Shown here piece by piece: positions 1 to 7,010 of a stretch of DNA of 32,116 bases. The translations under genes were made by a program, and so were the position numbers. The stretch's first letter is position 1; every line of letters begins with the position of its first letter. The DNA comes from Eubacteriaceae bacterium (lineage in GTDB: Bacteria > Bacillota > Clostridia > Eubacteriales > Anaerofustaceae), in NCBI GenBank assembly GCA_017531485.1, contig JAFXKY010000066.1, positions 1 to 32,116 of the forward strand. Reading direction: 5' to 3'. Below the pieces are notes generated by a model. The model was given only the letters and a program-made list of their open reading frames with translations. It had not been told where the DNA came from and made no database searches.

Positions 1-3
1 GAT

Positions 4-45
4 GCGGAGCATCGTCTCGCGGCGCGGGGGGTGGGTGGGCGGGAC
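4..45 (+). repeat. G-rich terminal repeat, left copy, with G-quadruplex motif
   Basis: A 42-base element opens with GCGGAGC (4-10) and ends with a G-rich block (24-45) finishing in CGGGAC. A reverse-complement relative lies at 32075-32116. Positions 26-43 read GGGGGGTGGGTGGGCGGG: four runs of at least three G separated by single bases, the pattern of a very stable G-quadruplex on the + strand. The middle 13 or so bases differ between the copies. No open reading frame of note covers it. Confidence 0.75.
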
Positions 46-49
46 TGAC

Positions 50-77
50 AAAAAAGAAAAGTGCGACAGCACTTTTC
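50..77 (-). terminator. stem-loop terminator, best oriented for minus strand
   Basis: A 9-bp perfect stem GAAAAGTGC (56-64) / GCACTTTTC (69-77) has a GACA loop. Six A residues precede it on the + strand, which is a T-run on the minus strand. No convincing minus-strand gene lies to its right, so it may be bidirectional and serve a gene left of the window. The rest of 78-200 holds nothing I can name. Confidence 0.5.
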
Positions 78-200
78 TACCTTGACGACCTGAGAGGTAT
101 CTGCGGCAATCTTACGTGAAGATATATTTTACCTGGTTTATATTTGCACTTAAAATTGTTATGCTGCCCATAAATTCGACACTTGGAAAGGTTTTGTCTA

Positions 201-229
201 TTGACTGAGGCGTTTTTAAGCAATATAAT
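201..229 (+). promoter_or_regulatory. sigma-A type promoter of the ABC exporter gene
   Basis: TTGACT (201-206), a 17-base spacer and TATAAT (224-229) give a near-consensus vegetative promoter. Transcription should start near 236, leaving a leader of about 45 bases before the start codon at 282, which has AGGAG at 271-275. Confidence 0.8.
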
Positions 230-281
230 TATGGGTACGACATATAAAAGGAAATGAAAAATATTTCGAAAGGAGCAAAAA

Positions 282-3200
282 ATGCTCGAACTCAAAGATA
301 TAAAAAAGGTCTATAAGACAGGAGCCGAAGAAGTTCATGCCCTCAAAGGAATCGACCTTAAATTCCGCGAAAGCGAATTTGTGGCGATCCTCGGACAGTC
401 AGGCTGCGGAAAGACCACAATGCTCAATATTATAGGCGGACTTGATCAGTATTCAAGCGGCGACCTCATAATAAACGGACGCTCCACAAAGGAATATAAG
501 GACCGCGACTGGGACAGCTACCGTAACCACTCTGTCGGATTTGTGTTCCAGAGCTATAACCTTATTCCTCATCAGTCAGTCCTTCAGAACGTTGAACTCG
601 CCCTCAGCCTTTCAGGCGTAAACAAGACAGAAAGAAGAAACAGGGCTATTGAGGCCCTTAAATCAGTCGGCCTCGGAGATCAGCTCAATAAAAAGCCAAG
701 CGAGATGTCCGGCGGACAGATGCAGCGAGTTGCAATCGCAAGGGCGATCGTAAATAATCCGGATATCATCCTTGCCGACGAACCGACAGGCGCCCTCGAC
801 AGCGAAACAAGCGTGCAGGTCATGGATATCCTCCGCGAGATCGCAAAAGACCGTCTTGTTGTTATGGTTACTCACAACCCGGAACTCGCCGAACAGTACG
901 CGACGAGGATCGTGCGTATGCTTGACGGAAAGATCATTGATGACAGCATGCCCATGAGCCCGGATGAAGTGCGTGAAGCTCTCGCAAAGACGGACGTTTC
1001 TCAGGCAAAAGAGAAAAAGCCGTCCCTTTCATTCAAGACGTCATTCATCCTCTCTCTCAAAAACCTCTTTACGAAAAAGGGAAGAACTCTGCTGACGGCA
1101 TTTGCGGGAAGCATCGGAATTATCGGTATTGCGCTTATCTATGCGGTTTCCAACGGGACTTCCGGATATATCGACTCAATTCAGCAGGACGCCCTCTCAA
1201 GCTACCCGCTGACTATCGTATCCGATACGACGGATATGTCGTCGCTTATGACGTCAATCATCGGTTCTGTGGAAGACGCCCTTGATCAGGAAGACGGAAC
1301 GTTCGTTGAACAGCAGATGATGAGCCATGTTTTTGCTCAGATGGGTAAAAACGACCTCGGTTCATTCAAGAAATATATTGAAAATCATTATGACGAGATC
1401 GACGAGTACGTAACCAACATTCAGTACGGTTACTCCATCACTCCCCAGATCTATACCACCGACGTCACAGGCGATATCATTCAGGTCAACCCGAGCAGCC
1501 TTTTCTCATCCGTTATGCCGGGAGGTATGGCATCGCAGTTTATGAATACGGGTGTTTTTACTGAAATGGTTTCCAACAAGGAAATGCTTTCGGAACAGTA
1601 TGAACTTCTGGCAGGTGAGTGGGCAGATGAATACGACGAAATGGTGTTCGTGCTTCCGACGAAAAGCGGACTGACGGACTTCGTTGCATATTCCCTCGGT
1701 ATGCTCGATCCGGGCGAAGTTGAAGAGATGCTCGAATCGTATATCGAAGAAGAAAATTATGTCCAGGACCGCGCGCCTGTGGAATGGACGTATGACGACC
1801 TTCTGAATCTGTCGTTCAGTCTTGTGAATTCGTATGATTATTATAAATACAACAGCGAATACGACATCTGGGAAGATATGAGGGACGACGATGAATATAT
1901 CGACAAGATCGTAAAGACAAAAGGCGAAAAACTCAAAGTCGTCGGCGTCATCACCCCCAAATCTTCATCAACAATGGTGGGAATGGGCGTTGCGTACACA
2001 CCGCTTCTGAAAGAACATATCATCAATAACGCAAAAGATTCAAAGATCGTCAAAGCCCAGATGGCAGACGAAGAAACCGACATCTTCAGCGGAAAGAAAT
2101 TTTCCGAACTTGAAGAAGACGAAGGAAGCGGGCTTGAGTTTGAGGATATGATCTCCATCGACACAAAACTCCTTTCCGAAGCTTTCGGAGTGAAGATAAC
2201 GGAAGATGATATCAACAACATCATGGCTCCGCACATGGAAAAGATCACTCTTTCCATCACCGCCGACACGACCCCTGCGTACACAGCCCTCAAAGAGATC
2301 ACAGAAGACCTTACCAAAGGCATGATCAACGCATATATCGACAAAAACACCGACGAAAACGGAATGGTTACGATCTCTTCCGAAAACGCAGCGGCATTTG
2401 CCGCAGAATATCTCGTAAGCGACGAAGCAAAAGCTATTTACGGCTTCATCGAAACGGAATTCAATTTCCCGTCCGATGCCCTCGTCGGAATCTTCAACGG
2501 TATGCTCGGCCCCGTAATGGGCGGAATGGGTCAGTATGAAGGAATGAGTGTTCCCGCCGTCCTCGTAAAACCGTATGTCGATAAGATCATCGATGAATTT
2601 ATGGCCAACGAACAGCTTGATGCGGCGCTTCTGCCTATCGCAAGAAGCATCACCGAAACGAATATGCAGGTGAAGATCATGACAAGCGTCGGCGAACTCG
2701 TCGGCGGAGTTATGGGAAGCCTTTCAAACGCATTTAACGTTGACGCAGAAAAGATCGCTTCCGCCTTCAAATTCAACATGACGGAAGAAGACCTCTCAAG
2801 ACTTATGTCAACTCTCGGTTCAACTCAGGTCAACAGCTATGACACCAACCTCCGCAGACTCGGATATTCAGACCTCGACAAGCCTGTTGTTATCTCAATA
2901 TATTTCCATGATTTCGAAACGAAGGATCACTTCATCGAATTCATCGAAAAGTATAACTCCGATATGGAATCTTCCGGCAGGGAAGAATATTCCATCAGCT
3001 ATACGGACACTACGGCGATACTCATGTCATCCGTCAAAACAATCGTCAACAGCGTAAGTTACGTACTTATCGCGTTCGTGTCTATCTCTTTGGTGGTTTC
3101 GTCAATAATGATTGGTGTAATTACCCTCATCTCCGTTCAGGAAAGAACGAAGGAGATCGGTATTCTCCGTGCTATCGGCGCATCCAAGAAGAACGTTTCG

Positions 3201-3458
3201 AATATGTTCAACGCGGAAACCATGATCATCGGTTTTTCTTCGGGGCTTATAGGTGTTGTTGTTACTTATCTGCTCTGTATCCCCATAAACGCAGTCTTGC
3301 TGCACCTTACGGGACTTACGACACTTAAAGCATCCCTCCCGATTTCGGTGGGAATAATCCTCGTCATCATCAGCACCCTTCTTACGATGTTCTCCGGAAT
3401 CATCCCGTCAAGAAGCGCTGCGAAGAAAGACCCCGTCGTTGCACTCAGAACGGAATAA
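282..3458 (+). CDS. ABC transporter, ATPase fused to FtsX/MacB-type permease
   Basis: 1058 residues in one chain. The N-terminal ATPase (about 1-235) has Walker A GQSGCGKT (38-45), Q-loop Q90, signature MSGGQ (142-146), Walker B with the ADEPTGALD block (165-173) and switch histidine H198. A first membrane helix lies near 270-290. About 630 acidic, mostly extracellular residues follow. Three C-terminal helices (about 926-950, 980-1003, 1020-1041) carry the FtsX-type motif with [15 protein letters not shown] (954-968). MacB-like transporters act by mechanotransmission rather than by a classical substrate channel, and known members move peptides or toxins or sense antimicrobials. The substrate here is unknown. 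No two-component system is adjacent. The start is set by AGGAG at 271-275. The extracellular insert is much longer than in typical MacB. The gene is monocistronic, with its own promoter and terminator. Confidence 0.92.
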   Translation: MLELKDIKKVYKTGAEEVHALKGIDLKFRESEFVAILGQSGCGKTTMLNIIGGLDQYSSGDLIINGRSTKEYKDRDWDSYRNHSVGFVFQSYNLIPHQSVLQNVELALSLSGVNKTERRNRAIEALKSVGLGDQLNKKPSEMSGGQMQRVAIARAIVNNPDIILADEPTGALDSETSVQVMDILREIAKDRLVVMVTHNPELAEQYATRIVRMLDGKIIDDSMPMSPDEVREALAKTDVSQAKEKKPSLSFKTSFILSLKNLFTKKGRTLLTAFAGSIGIIGIALIYAVSNGTSGYIDSIQQDALSSYPLTIVSDTTDMSSLMTSIIGSVEDALDQEDGTFVEQQMMSHVFAQMGKNDLGSFKKYIENHYDEIDEYVTNIQYGYSITPQIYTTDVTGDIIQVNPSSLFSSVMPGGMASQFMNTGVFTEMVSNKEMLSEQYELLAGEWADEYDEMVFVLPTKSGLTDFVAYSLGMLDPGEVEEMLESYIEEENYVQDRAPVEWTYDDLLNLSFSLVNSYDYYKYNSEYDIWEDMRDDDEYIDKIVKTKGEKLKVVGVITPKSSSTMVGMGVAYTPLLKEHIINNAKDSKIVKAQMADEETDIFSGKKFSELEEDEGSGLEFEDMISIDTKLLSEAFGVKITEDDINNIMAPHMEKITLSITADTTPAYTALKEITEDLTKGMINAYIDKNTDENGMVTISSENAAAFAAEYLVSDEAKAIYGFIETEFNFPSDALVGIFNGMLGPVMGGMGQYEGMSVPAVLVKPYVDKIIDEFMANEQLDAALLPIARSITETNMQVKIMTSVGELVGGVMGSLSNAFNVDAEKIASAFKFNMTEEDLSRLMSTLGSTQVNSYDTNLRRLGYSDLDKPVVISIYFHDFETKDHFIEFIEKYNSDMESSGREEYSISYTDTTAILMSSVKTIVNSVSYVLIAFVSISLVVSSIMIGVITLISVQERTKEIGILRAIGASKKNVSNMFNAETMIIGFSSGLIGVVVTYLLCIPINAVLLHLTGLTTLKASLPISVGIILVIISTLLTMFSGIIPSRSAAKKDPVVALRTE

Positions 3459-3465
3459 CTTGCAT

Positions 3466-3498
3466 AAAACCCCGCTTCATTCAGGAGCGGGGGTTTTT
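3466..3498 (+). terminator. Rho-independent terminator after ABC exporter
   Basis: AAAACCCCGCT (3466-3476) pairs with AGCGGGG and TTTT (3486-3497), with one extra G bulged, and ends in a run of five T. Confidence 0.85.
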
Positions 3499-3517
3499 AT
3501 GTGCTCAGGTTAAAATA

Positions 3518-3546
3518 TTGCGTCATTCACCTGCTTATGGTAAAAT
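3518..3546 (+). promoter_or_regulatory. extended -10 promoter of Coa1-like gene
   Basis: TTGCGT (3518-3523), 17 bases, then TAAAAT (3541-3546) preceded by TGG (3538-3540), an extended -10. The weak -35 is offset by the TGn element. The leader to the chosen start at 3633 would be about 80 bases. Confidence 0.5.
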
Positions 3547-3632
3547 AAATATATGATATCTGCGAAATTGACATATCAGGAAAGCATCTGTTGCAGGAAT
3601 TTGTGCGTTGTCTAAAATACATCAGGAGAAAA

Positions 3633-3974
3633 ATGATGAAAAAGGATCTGAAAAGTAAACTGAAAAAAGTACTTATTTTTTGTGTTGTGGCAGCAGCTAT
3701 TGCCTTTCCGATTACGCAGCTCGCGTTCAGAAATGGCGGACATTATGATCTTGCGATGGAGTATTTCAATACGGACACTGAATTTATTTCCGGATGCGGT
3801 GAATATATAAGCCACGGTCCTGTCATTTCCGGAGAGCTCCGCACATACTCCGAAGGCAAAGGGGATGCGGTGCTGAAATTTGATGTGAAGACGAATAAGG
3901 GAAAATATGATGTCATTCTCATTATGGAAAGACAGGACCGGGAGTGGCAGATCATCGGTTCACGCATAGAATGA
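3633..3974 (+). CDS. small membrane-anchored Coa1-like protein
   Basis: 113 residues from the ATG at 3633 (AGGAG at 3624-3628). A TTG-initiated upstream extension from 3591 lacks a ribosome site and is not used. A basic N-terminus (KKDLKSKLKK) leads into one hydrophobic helix (about 13-30), so the protein is probably a type II membrane protein with its body outside. The C-terminal 75 residues resemble the bacterial Coa1 (cytochrome oxidase assembly protein 1) family: GPVISGEL, then alternating strands with KGKYDVILIMERQ, and a closing REWQIIG segment. In mitochondria Coa1 helps assemble cytochrome oxidase. An anaerobe is unlikely to have that target, so the role here is unknown and only the fold is suggested. 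It is followed at 91 bases by a regulator gene. Confidence 0.7.
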   Translation: MMKKDLKSKLKKVLIFCVVAAAIAFPITQLAFRNGGHYDLAMEYFNTDTEFISGCGEYISHGPVISGELRTYSEGKGDAVLKFDVKTNKGKYDVILIMERQDREWQIIGSRIE

Positions 3975-3989
3975 CTTTCCAAATGCGGA

Positions 3990-4045
3990 TTCTACCGCAG
4001 TTCTACCGACGGTAGGTGTGAATTTTTACATCATTATGCTATGAT
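3990..4045 (+). promoter_or_regulatory. operator-like repeats and extended -10 promoter of XRE gene
   Basis: TTCTACCG occurs twice, at 3990-3997 and 4001-4008, and the second copy is the left half of a perfect 13-bp dyad CTACCGACGGTAG (4003-4015). An extended -10, TGC plus TATGAT (4037-4045), lies downstream. The -35 region (about 4017-4022, TGTGAA) is poor and abuts the dyad. This layout fits binding of a regulator at the -35 region, perhaps by the product of the gene itself. That is inference. Confidence 0.5.
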
Positions 4046-4065
4046 AAGCCCGAAAGGAGCAGATT

Positions 4066-4794
4066 ATGGATCAGGAAAAGACCGGAAGATTTATATCTCA
4101 TCTTCGCAAGGAAAAGGGCCTCACTCAGGCTGCACTGGCAGAGATGCTCGGCATTACCGACAAGGCGGTCAGTAAATGGGAGACGGGCAGGAGTCTGCCG
4201 GATGCGGGGATAATAAGTGAGCTTTGCGGGATCCTCGGAATAAGCATCAATGAATTTTTCGCAGGGGAGAGGATCGAAGAAAGGGACATGGTGCGTCGCT
4301 CGGAAGAGAATATGCTGTCCGCTGTGGAAAGCATCAGAAACAGCAAAACGCGGTACCGCCGCTATGGCGCCCTTTACGGCACAGGGCTGGGAATGATCGT
4401 GACGTCGGTTCTGGTGGACGACAGCCTGAGGATATTCTGGGTATTGTTCGCTTTGAACCTCATATCCTTCGCCATGAACCGATTTTCCGTGAAAGAACAG
4501 AAAATGGGGGACATCGTCGCAGTCATGTCAGTCATCTCCCTTGCCGTCAGCATTGTCATCACATCTGACCTTCTTATTAACTACCTCTGGGGCATATATC
4601 ACGCGTCCCTCGGCACGGAAGGCATCGGGATGTACAGCGTTTTCGGCAGGATCATATTCGGCGACAGACTGTGGTCTGTGGAAGGGTATCTGAAAGTATT
4701 CGTCAGGGCGCTGTGGGTAAGTGTGTTTTTTATTATCGAAAACGCAGTTATATGGTGCAGTCGTATACTGAATAAAAACCGAACAAATATTTGA
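4066..4794 (+). CDS. XRE-family regulator with membrane-embedded C-terminal domain
   Basis: 242 residues. Residues 7-62 form a Cro/CI-type helix-turn-helix: an LRKEKGLTQAALAEMLGI stretch, then the recognition helix with DKAVSKWETGRSLPD. A linker to about 100 is followed by roughly four hydrophobic segments (about 103-120, 123-140, 148-170 and a last one near 210-232). Such HTH-plus-membrane proteins are common in Clostridia and are thought to sense the membrane or a membrane ligand, but few are characterised. It starts at ATG 4066 behind AAAGGAGC. The operator-like repeats just upstream suggest autoregulation. There is no terminator before the small-RNA promoter at 4803, so its mRNA probably runs through to the terminator at 4900-4928. 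Confidence 0.88.
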   Translation: MDQEKTGRFISHLRKEKGLTQAALAEMLGITDKAVSKWETGRSLPDAGIISELCGILGISINEFFAGERIEERDMVRRSEENMLSAVESIRNSKTRYRRYGALYGTGLGMIVTSVLVDDSLRIFWVLFALNLISFAMNRFSVKEQKMGDIVAVMSVISLAVSIVITSDLLINYLWGIYHASLGTEGIGMYSVFGRIIFGDRLWSVEGYLKVFVRALWVSVFFIIENAVIWCSRILNKNRTNI

Positions 4795-4802
4795 AAAATA
4801 TA

Positions 4803-4831
4803 TTGACAGAACATACGTTTGATGGTATAAT
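4803..4831 (+). promoter_or_regulatory. perfect consensus sigma-A promoter of small RNA
   Basis: TTGACA (4803-4808), exactly 17 bases, then TATAAT (4826-4831): full consensus in both boxes. It starts 8 bases after the stop codon of the XRE gene and no protein gene follows, which points to an untranslated transcript starting near 4838. Confidence 0.85.
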
Positions 4832-4837
4832 CCACTT

Positions 4838-4928
4838 GTCTTCATGCGGAGGGTGTGAGATACCCTGATATAATCCTCCGCGTTTTTAATCCGAAAAGGC
4901 AGATCCCGTAAAAAGGATCTGTTTTTTT
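4838..4928 (+). ncRNA. candidate small RNA of about 90 nt, family not recognised
   Basis: Bounded by the consensus promoter (4803-4831) and a Rho-independent terminator (4900-4928). The 5' half folds as GCGGAGG (4846-4852) with CCTCCGC (4875-4881), extendable by a wobble and one more pair. Inside it GGGT (4851-4854) can pair with ACCC (4862-4865), competing with the outer stem. A short linker rich in A and T (4883-4899) leads to the terminator. The only start codon, at 4844, would give a four-residue peptide with no ribosome site. The CCTCC at 4875-4879 is the same as the anti-Shine-Dalgarno core, so pairing with ribosome binding sites of target mRNAs is possible. It does not match 6S RNA, SRP RNA, tmRNA or a complete riboswitch that I know. 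Start coordinate inferred from the promoter. Confidence 0.6.
4900..4928 (+). terminator. terminator of small RNA and XRE transcript
   Basis: CAGATCC (4900-4906) pairs with GGATCTG (4915-4921), an 8-base A-rich loop between, followed by seven T (4922-4928). Confidence 0.88.
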
Positions 4929-4930
4929 AT

Positions 4931-4988
4931 GTCCCCCTTACTTGTAAGGGGGAAAGATGACGCAGTCATCAGGGGGATCGGTGAGATA
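4931..4988 (+). repeat. palindromic interspersed repeat, copy A
   Basis: The conserved head palindrome CCCCCTTAC-tt-GTAAGGGGG (4933-4952) is followed by a private hairpin GATGAC-gca-GTCATC (4956-4970) and a conserved tail AGGGGGATCGGTGAGA (4971-4986). Related copies lie at 5161-5277, 16081-16141 and 16271-16310. There is no coding potential. Confidence 0.85.
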
Positions 4989-5160
4989 TAAAAAGTGGGG
5001 GAGACAGGGATGTTCCACGAACCTCAACCCGACAAAATCCCATTTTGCCGGAACAGGGCGGATATACGGTGTTCTGACGCCCACATGGGGAAGGTGTCGG
5101 CAAAGCCGACGGATGAGGGGGCTTATAAACCGAAAAAAGCGAAAAAACGGTGCCCCTCCG
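4989..5160. other. non-coding spacer with isolated hairpin
   Basis: GC-rich sequence between repeat copies. The one clear structure is GTCGGC-aaa-GCCGAC (5096-5110). A 128-codon frame crosses it but starts in repeat A, ends in the next gene's terminator region and has no ribosome site, so I call no gene here. Confidence 0.5.
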
Positions 5161-5277
5161 CCCATCCCCCTGTCACCATCGCGGAAGTCGCCCGGTGACG
5201 TCCCCCTTACAAGTAAGGGGGAAGCGGCGCTCACATTCGCTCACTGCGTTCGCTCAGGTTCGCGCCGCAGGGGGATA
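5161..5277. repeat. two back-to-back palindromic repeats sharing one head (copies D' and D)
   Basis: The head palindrome CCCCCTTAC-aa-GTAAGGGGG (5202-5221) serves two copies. On the + strand it runs into a hairpin GCGGCGC (5224-5230) / GCGCCGC (5262-5268) and tail AGGGGGATAGG (5269-5279). On the minus strand it runs into GGTGACG (5194-5200) pairing with TGTCACC (5171-5177), with tail complement at 5161-5171. The + strand hairpin has a 31-base loop containing TTCGCTCA twice. Confidence 0.8.
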
Positions 5278-5285
5278 GGCTTACA

Positions 5286-5327
5286 TAAAAAGACCCGTAT
5301 AATACAGGAAATGTATTGTACGGATCT
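5286..5327 (-). terminator. terminator of the CAP-dockerin gene
   Basis: A 16-bp arm pair (5291-5306 with 5312-5327, two mismatches) and a 5-base loop. On the minus strand a T-run (5287-5291 complement) follows. It lies 6 bases past the stop codon of the minus-strand gene. Confidence 0.85.
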
Positions 5328-5333
5328 TGAATT

Positions 5334-6917
5334 TTATGCGTAATATTTATCAAGCACGCTGGATTTGTTGTTTGCGTAACGCAGGATCTGTGTCGCATCA
5401 AGCGCGTTCACTTTCCCGTCGCCGTTTACATCCGCAAGGCTGAATAACCTTGTGTCTTTGCCGCAACCTTCGAGAACAGACGGCTTGTTGTTTGCATATC
5501 TGAGGATCTGCGTCGCATCAAGCGCATTCACCTTCCCGTCGTTGTTTACATCCCCGATCATTCCGTCGAGAAGCGCCAGCATCTTTACGAGAAGGGGATA
5601 ATTTGTGAATCGCTCTTTGATGTCGTCGGATGATGAATTATACGTAAGCAGGATTGTTTCGAGTCTTTCTCGGTCCGCTTCCTCTGCGCCGCGGCTGTAT
5701 ATTTCATATATCTCGTCGTTCAGTTTTCCAAACGGGTCGGAGAAAGACGTTTTTTCGCAGCCTGTGCATTTTCTGTACGTCACTCCCGGAACAGGATCTT
5801 CGGGAGTGTAGGAAACCATGTTATGCCCCGTTGCGGGGATGGCAGTCTGAGGGGTGATGGTAACTGAGCATCTTTCGCATACTTTTCCGTCTGTCAGTCC
5901 GTCTTCCGTGCAGGTTGCCGCATATCCTTTGATAGTCACCTCGCTGTGACCGAGGGCAGGGATGATACTTCCGCCGCTGACATAGCCGCACTCCGTGCAG
6001 GGAGAGGATGAGTAACCGCTTTCCGTGCAGGTAGGCTCTTTTGTCGCTGAACCGTACGGATCGTATGTATGACCGATACTCATGACGTTGCTTGAAAGGC
6101 TCACTCCGCCGTTGAAATTGAACTGAATGCTGAATGTGCCTTCTCCGTTTGCCGTCACCTTATTTCCGTTTATGCTTATGTTGCCGCTTTTTTTCGTAAT
6201 GGTATAGCTCGAAGGATCGATCTTTGAGCAGGCATAACCGTTATAAGCCGCAATTCCGTATTCCGCACTCTTCCCGGGACATATCTTTTCCGTGATGCCG
6301 ATGCTGTTTCTTGAGAGAAAGCTTTCGTCAGGGGAATATATCGCAAGGTTGACCACTGCCGTCGAAACGGGAACAGTAAATGTCTTTACTGCCGTTCCGC
6401 CTGTGGAGTGGCTTGAATATGAATTTTTGGAGAATATCTGTACCCATGTCCATCTTCCGAGCTCCGGCTGATAAAACGCACCGATGCCGATTGACTTTAC
6501 TGTACTGTCAAGCATTGCGGCGTTATGGCCGGAGGAGTTTTTCCATGCGGTGAACGCGGAATATGCTGTGTACTGCGCTATGGCGATATTTTCAAACTTC
6601 GCGCCTTTCGGTTCGCCGTTTGAGTATTTGTAAGGATATCCCGTATACCACTTTGTGTTGTTCGGGCGGGTGTGGCTGTAAAGTATGGAATTTTCCGCCG
6701 CCCTCTGCATGGCGAAATTCAGAAGGTTTTTGTCCATGGTAAGTGCGGGAAGTCCGTTCCGGGCGCGGTGCTCATTTGTAAGGCGCAGTATCTCATATGC
6801 CGCGTCATAATCACACGTCCCCGTAACCTTCACCTCAAACTTGTATTCCGCGGCAAACGTGACGGACGGAATAATTATCAGAATGAAAAGTATTAAAATC
6901 GCAATTATTTTTTTCAT
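5334..6917 (-). CDS. secreted CAP (SCP/PR1)-domain protein with type I dockerin
   Basis: 527 residues, exported: KK plus a long hydrophobic stretch (5-22) and a likely cleavage after the TFA of TFAAEY. Residues 40-165 form a CAP domain with the usual cavity residues visible: H82 (SHTRP), E109 (FENIA) and H131 (SGHNAAML). Next comes a beta-rich segment (175-280), then three Cys-pair units (about 283-391) built around PTCTE-GY, CTEC, ATCTEDG, CERC, ALGH and ATGH, probably small metal- or disulfide-stabilised modules. The C-terminus (454-522) is a type I dockerin with two calcium loops, DVNNDGKVNALD and DVNGDGKVNALD. Dockerins bind cohesins on scaffoldins or the cell surface. No cohesin is in the window. 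Substrate or ligand unknown. GGAG lies upstream of the start, and the promoter is at 6947-6974. Confidence 0.9.
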   Translation of the reverse strand: MKKIIAILILFILIIIPSVTFAAEYKFEVKVTGTCDYDAAYEILRLTNEHRARNGLPALTMDKNLLNFAMQRAAENSILYSHTRPNNTKWYTGYPYKYSNGEPKGAKFENIAIAQYTAYSAFTAWKNSSGHNAAMLDSTVKSIGIGAFYQPELGRWTWVQIFSKNSYSSHSTGGTAVKTFTVPVSTAVVNLAIYSPDESFLSRNSIGITEKICPGKSAEYGIAAYNGYACSKIDPSSYTITKKSGNISINGNKVTANGEGTFSIQFNFNGGVSLSSNVMSIGHTYDPYGSATKEPTCTESGYSSSPCTECGYVSGGSIIPALGHSEVTIKGYAATCTEDGLTDGKVCERCSVTITPQTAIPATGHNMVSYTPEDPVPGVTYRKCTGCEKTSFSDPFGKLNDEIYEIYSRGAEEADRERLETILLTYNSSSDDIKERFTNYPLLVKMLALLDGMIGDVNNDGKVNALDATQILRYANNKPSVLEGCGKDTRLFSLADVNGDGKVNALDATQILRYANNKSSVLDKYYA

Positions 6918-6946
6918 GGTCTTCTCCTGTCTTTGTCTATGGGAAT

Positions 6947-6974
6947 TTTATATTTAAAGGGGCTGTGTTGTCAA
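6947..6974 (-). promoter_or_regulatory. promoter of CAP-dockerin gene
   Basis: On the minus strand, TTGACA (complement of 6969-6974), 16 bases and TATAAA (complement of 6947-6952). The -35 box directly abuts the uvrA terminator, so the two units are packed end to start. Confidence 0.75.
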
Positions 6975-7002
6975 GAAAAAAACTGCCCGTCAGGGCAGTT
7001 TT
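6975..7002 (-). terminator. terminator of uvrA
   Basis: ACTGCCC (6982-6988) pairs with GGGCAGT (6993-6999) around a GTCA loop, extended by three A-T pairs. The minus strand carries a run of seven T (6976-6982 complement). Confidence 0.88.
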
Positions 7003-7010
7003 GTATTTTA

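Noticed and set aside
77..295. 72-codon minus-strand frame before the ABC exporter
   Set aside because: It covers the exporter's promoter, has no ribosome site or recognisable protein, and its end coincides with a terminator stem.
3591..3632. TTG start for the Coa1-like gene
   Set aside because: There is no ribosome site before 3591, whereas AGGAG directly precedes ATG 3633 and the protein then starts with a normal signal-anchor.
4844..4882. TPP riboswitch in the small RNA
   Set aside because: It has words like GGGTG, TGAGA and TACCC, but lacks the second helical arm and the downstream thiamine gene; the similarity is probably chance.
4957..5343. 128-codon frame in the repeat-rich gap
   Set aside because: It is made of palindromic repeats and a terminator, with no ribosome site; the residue pattern is unlike a folded protein.
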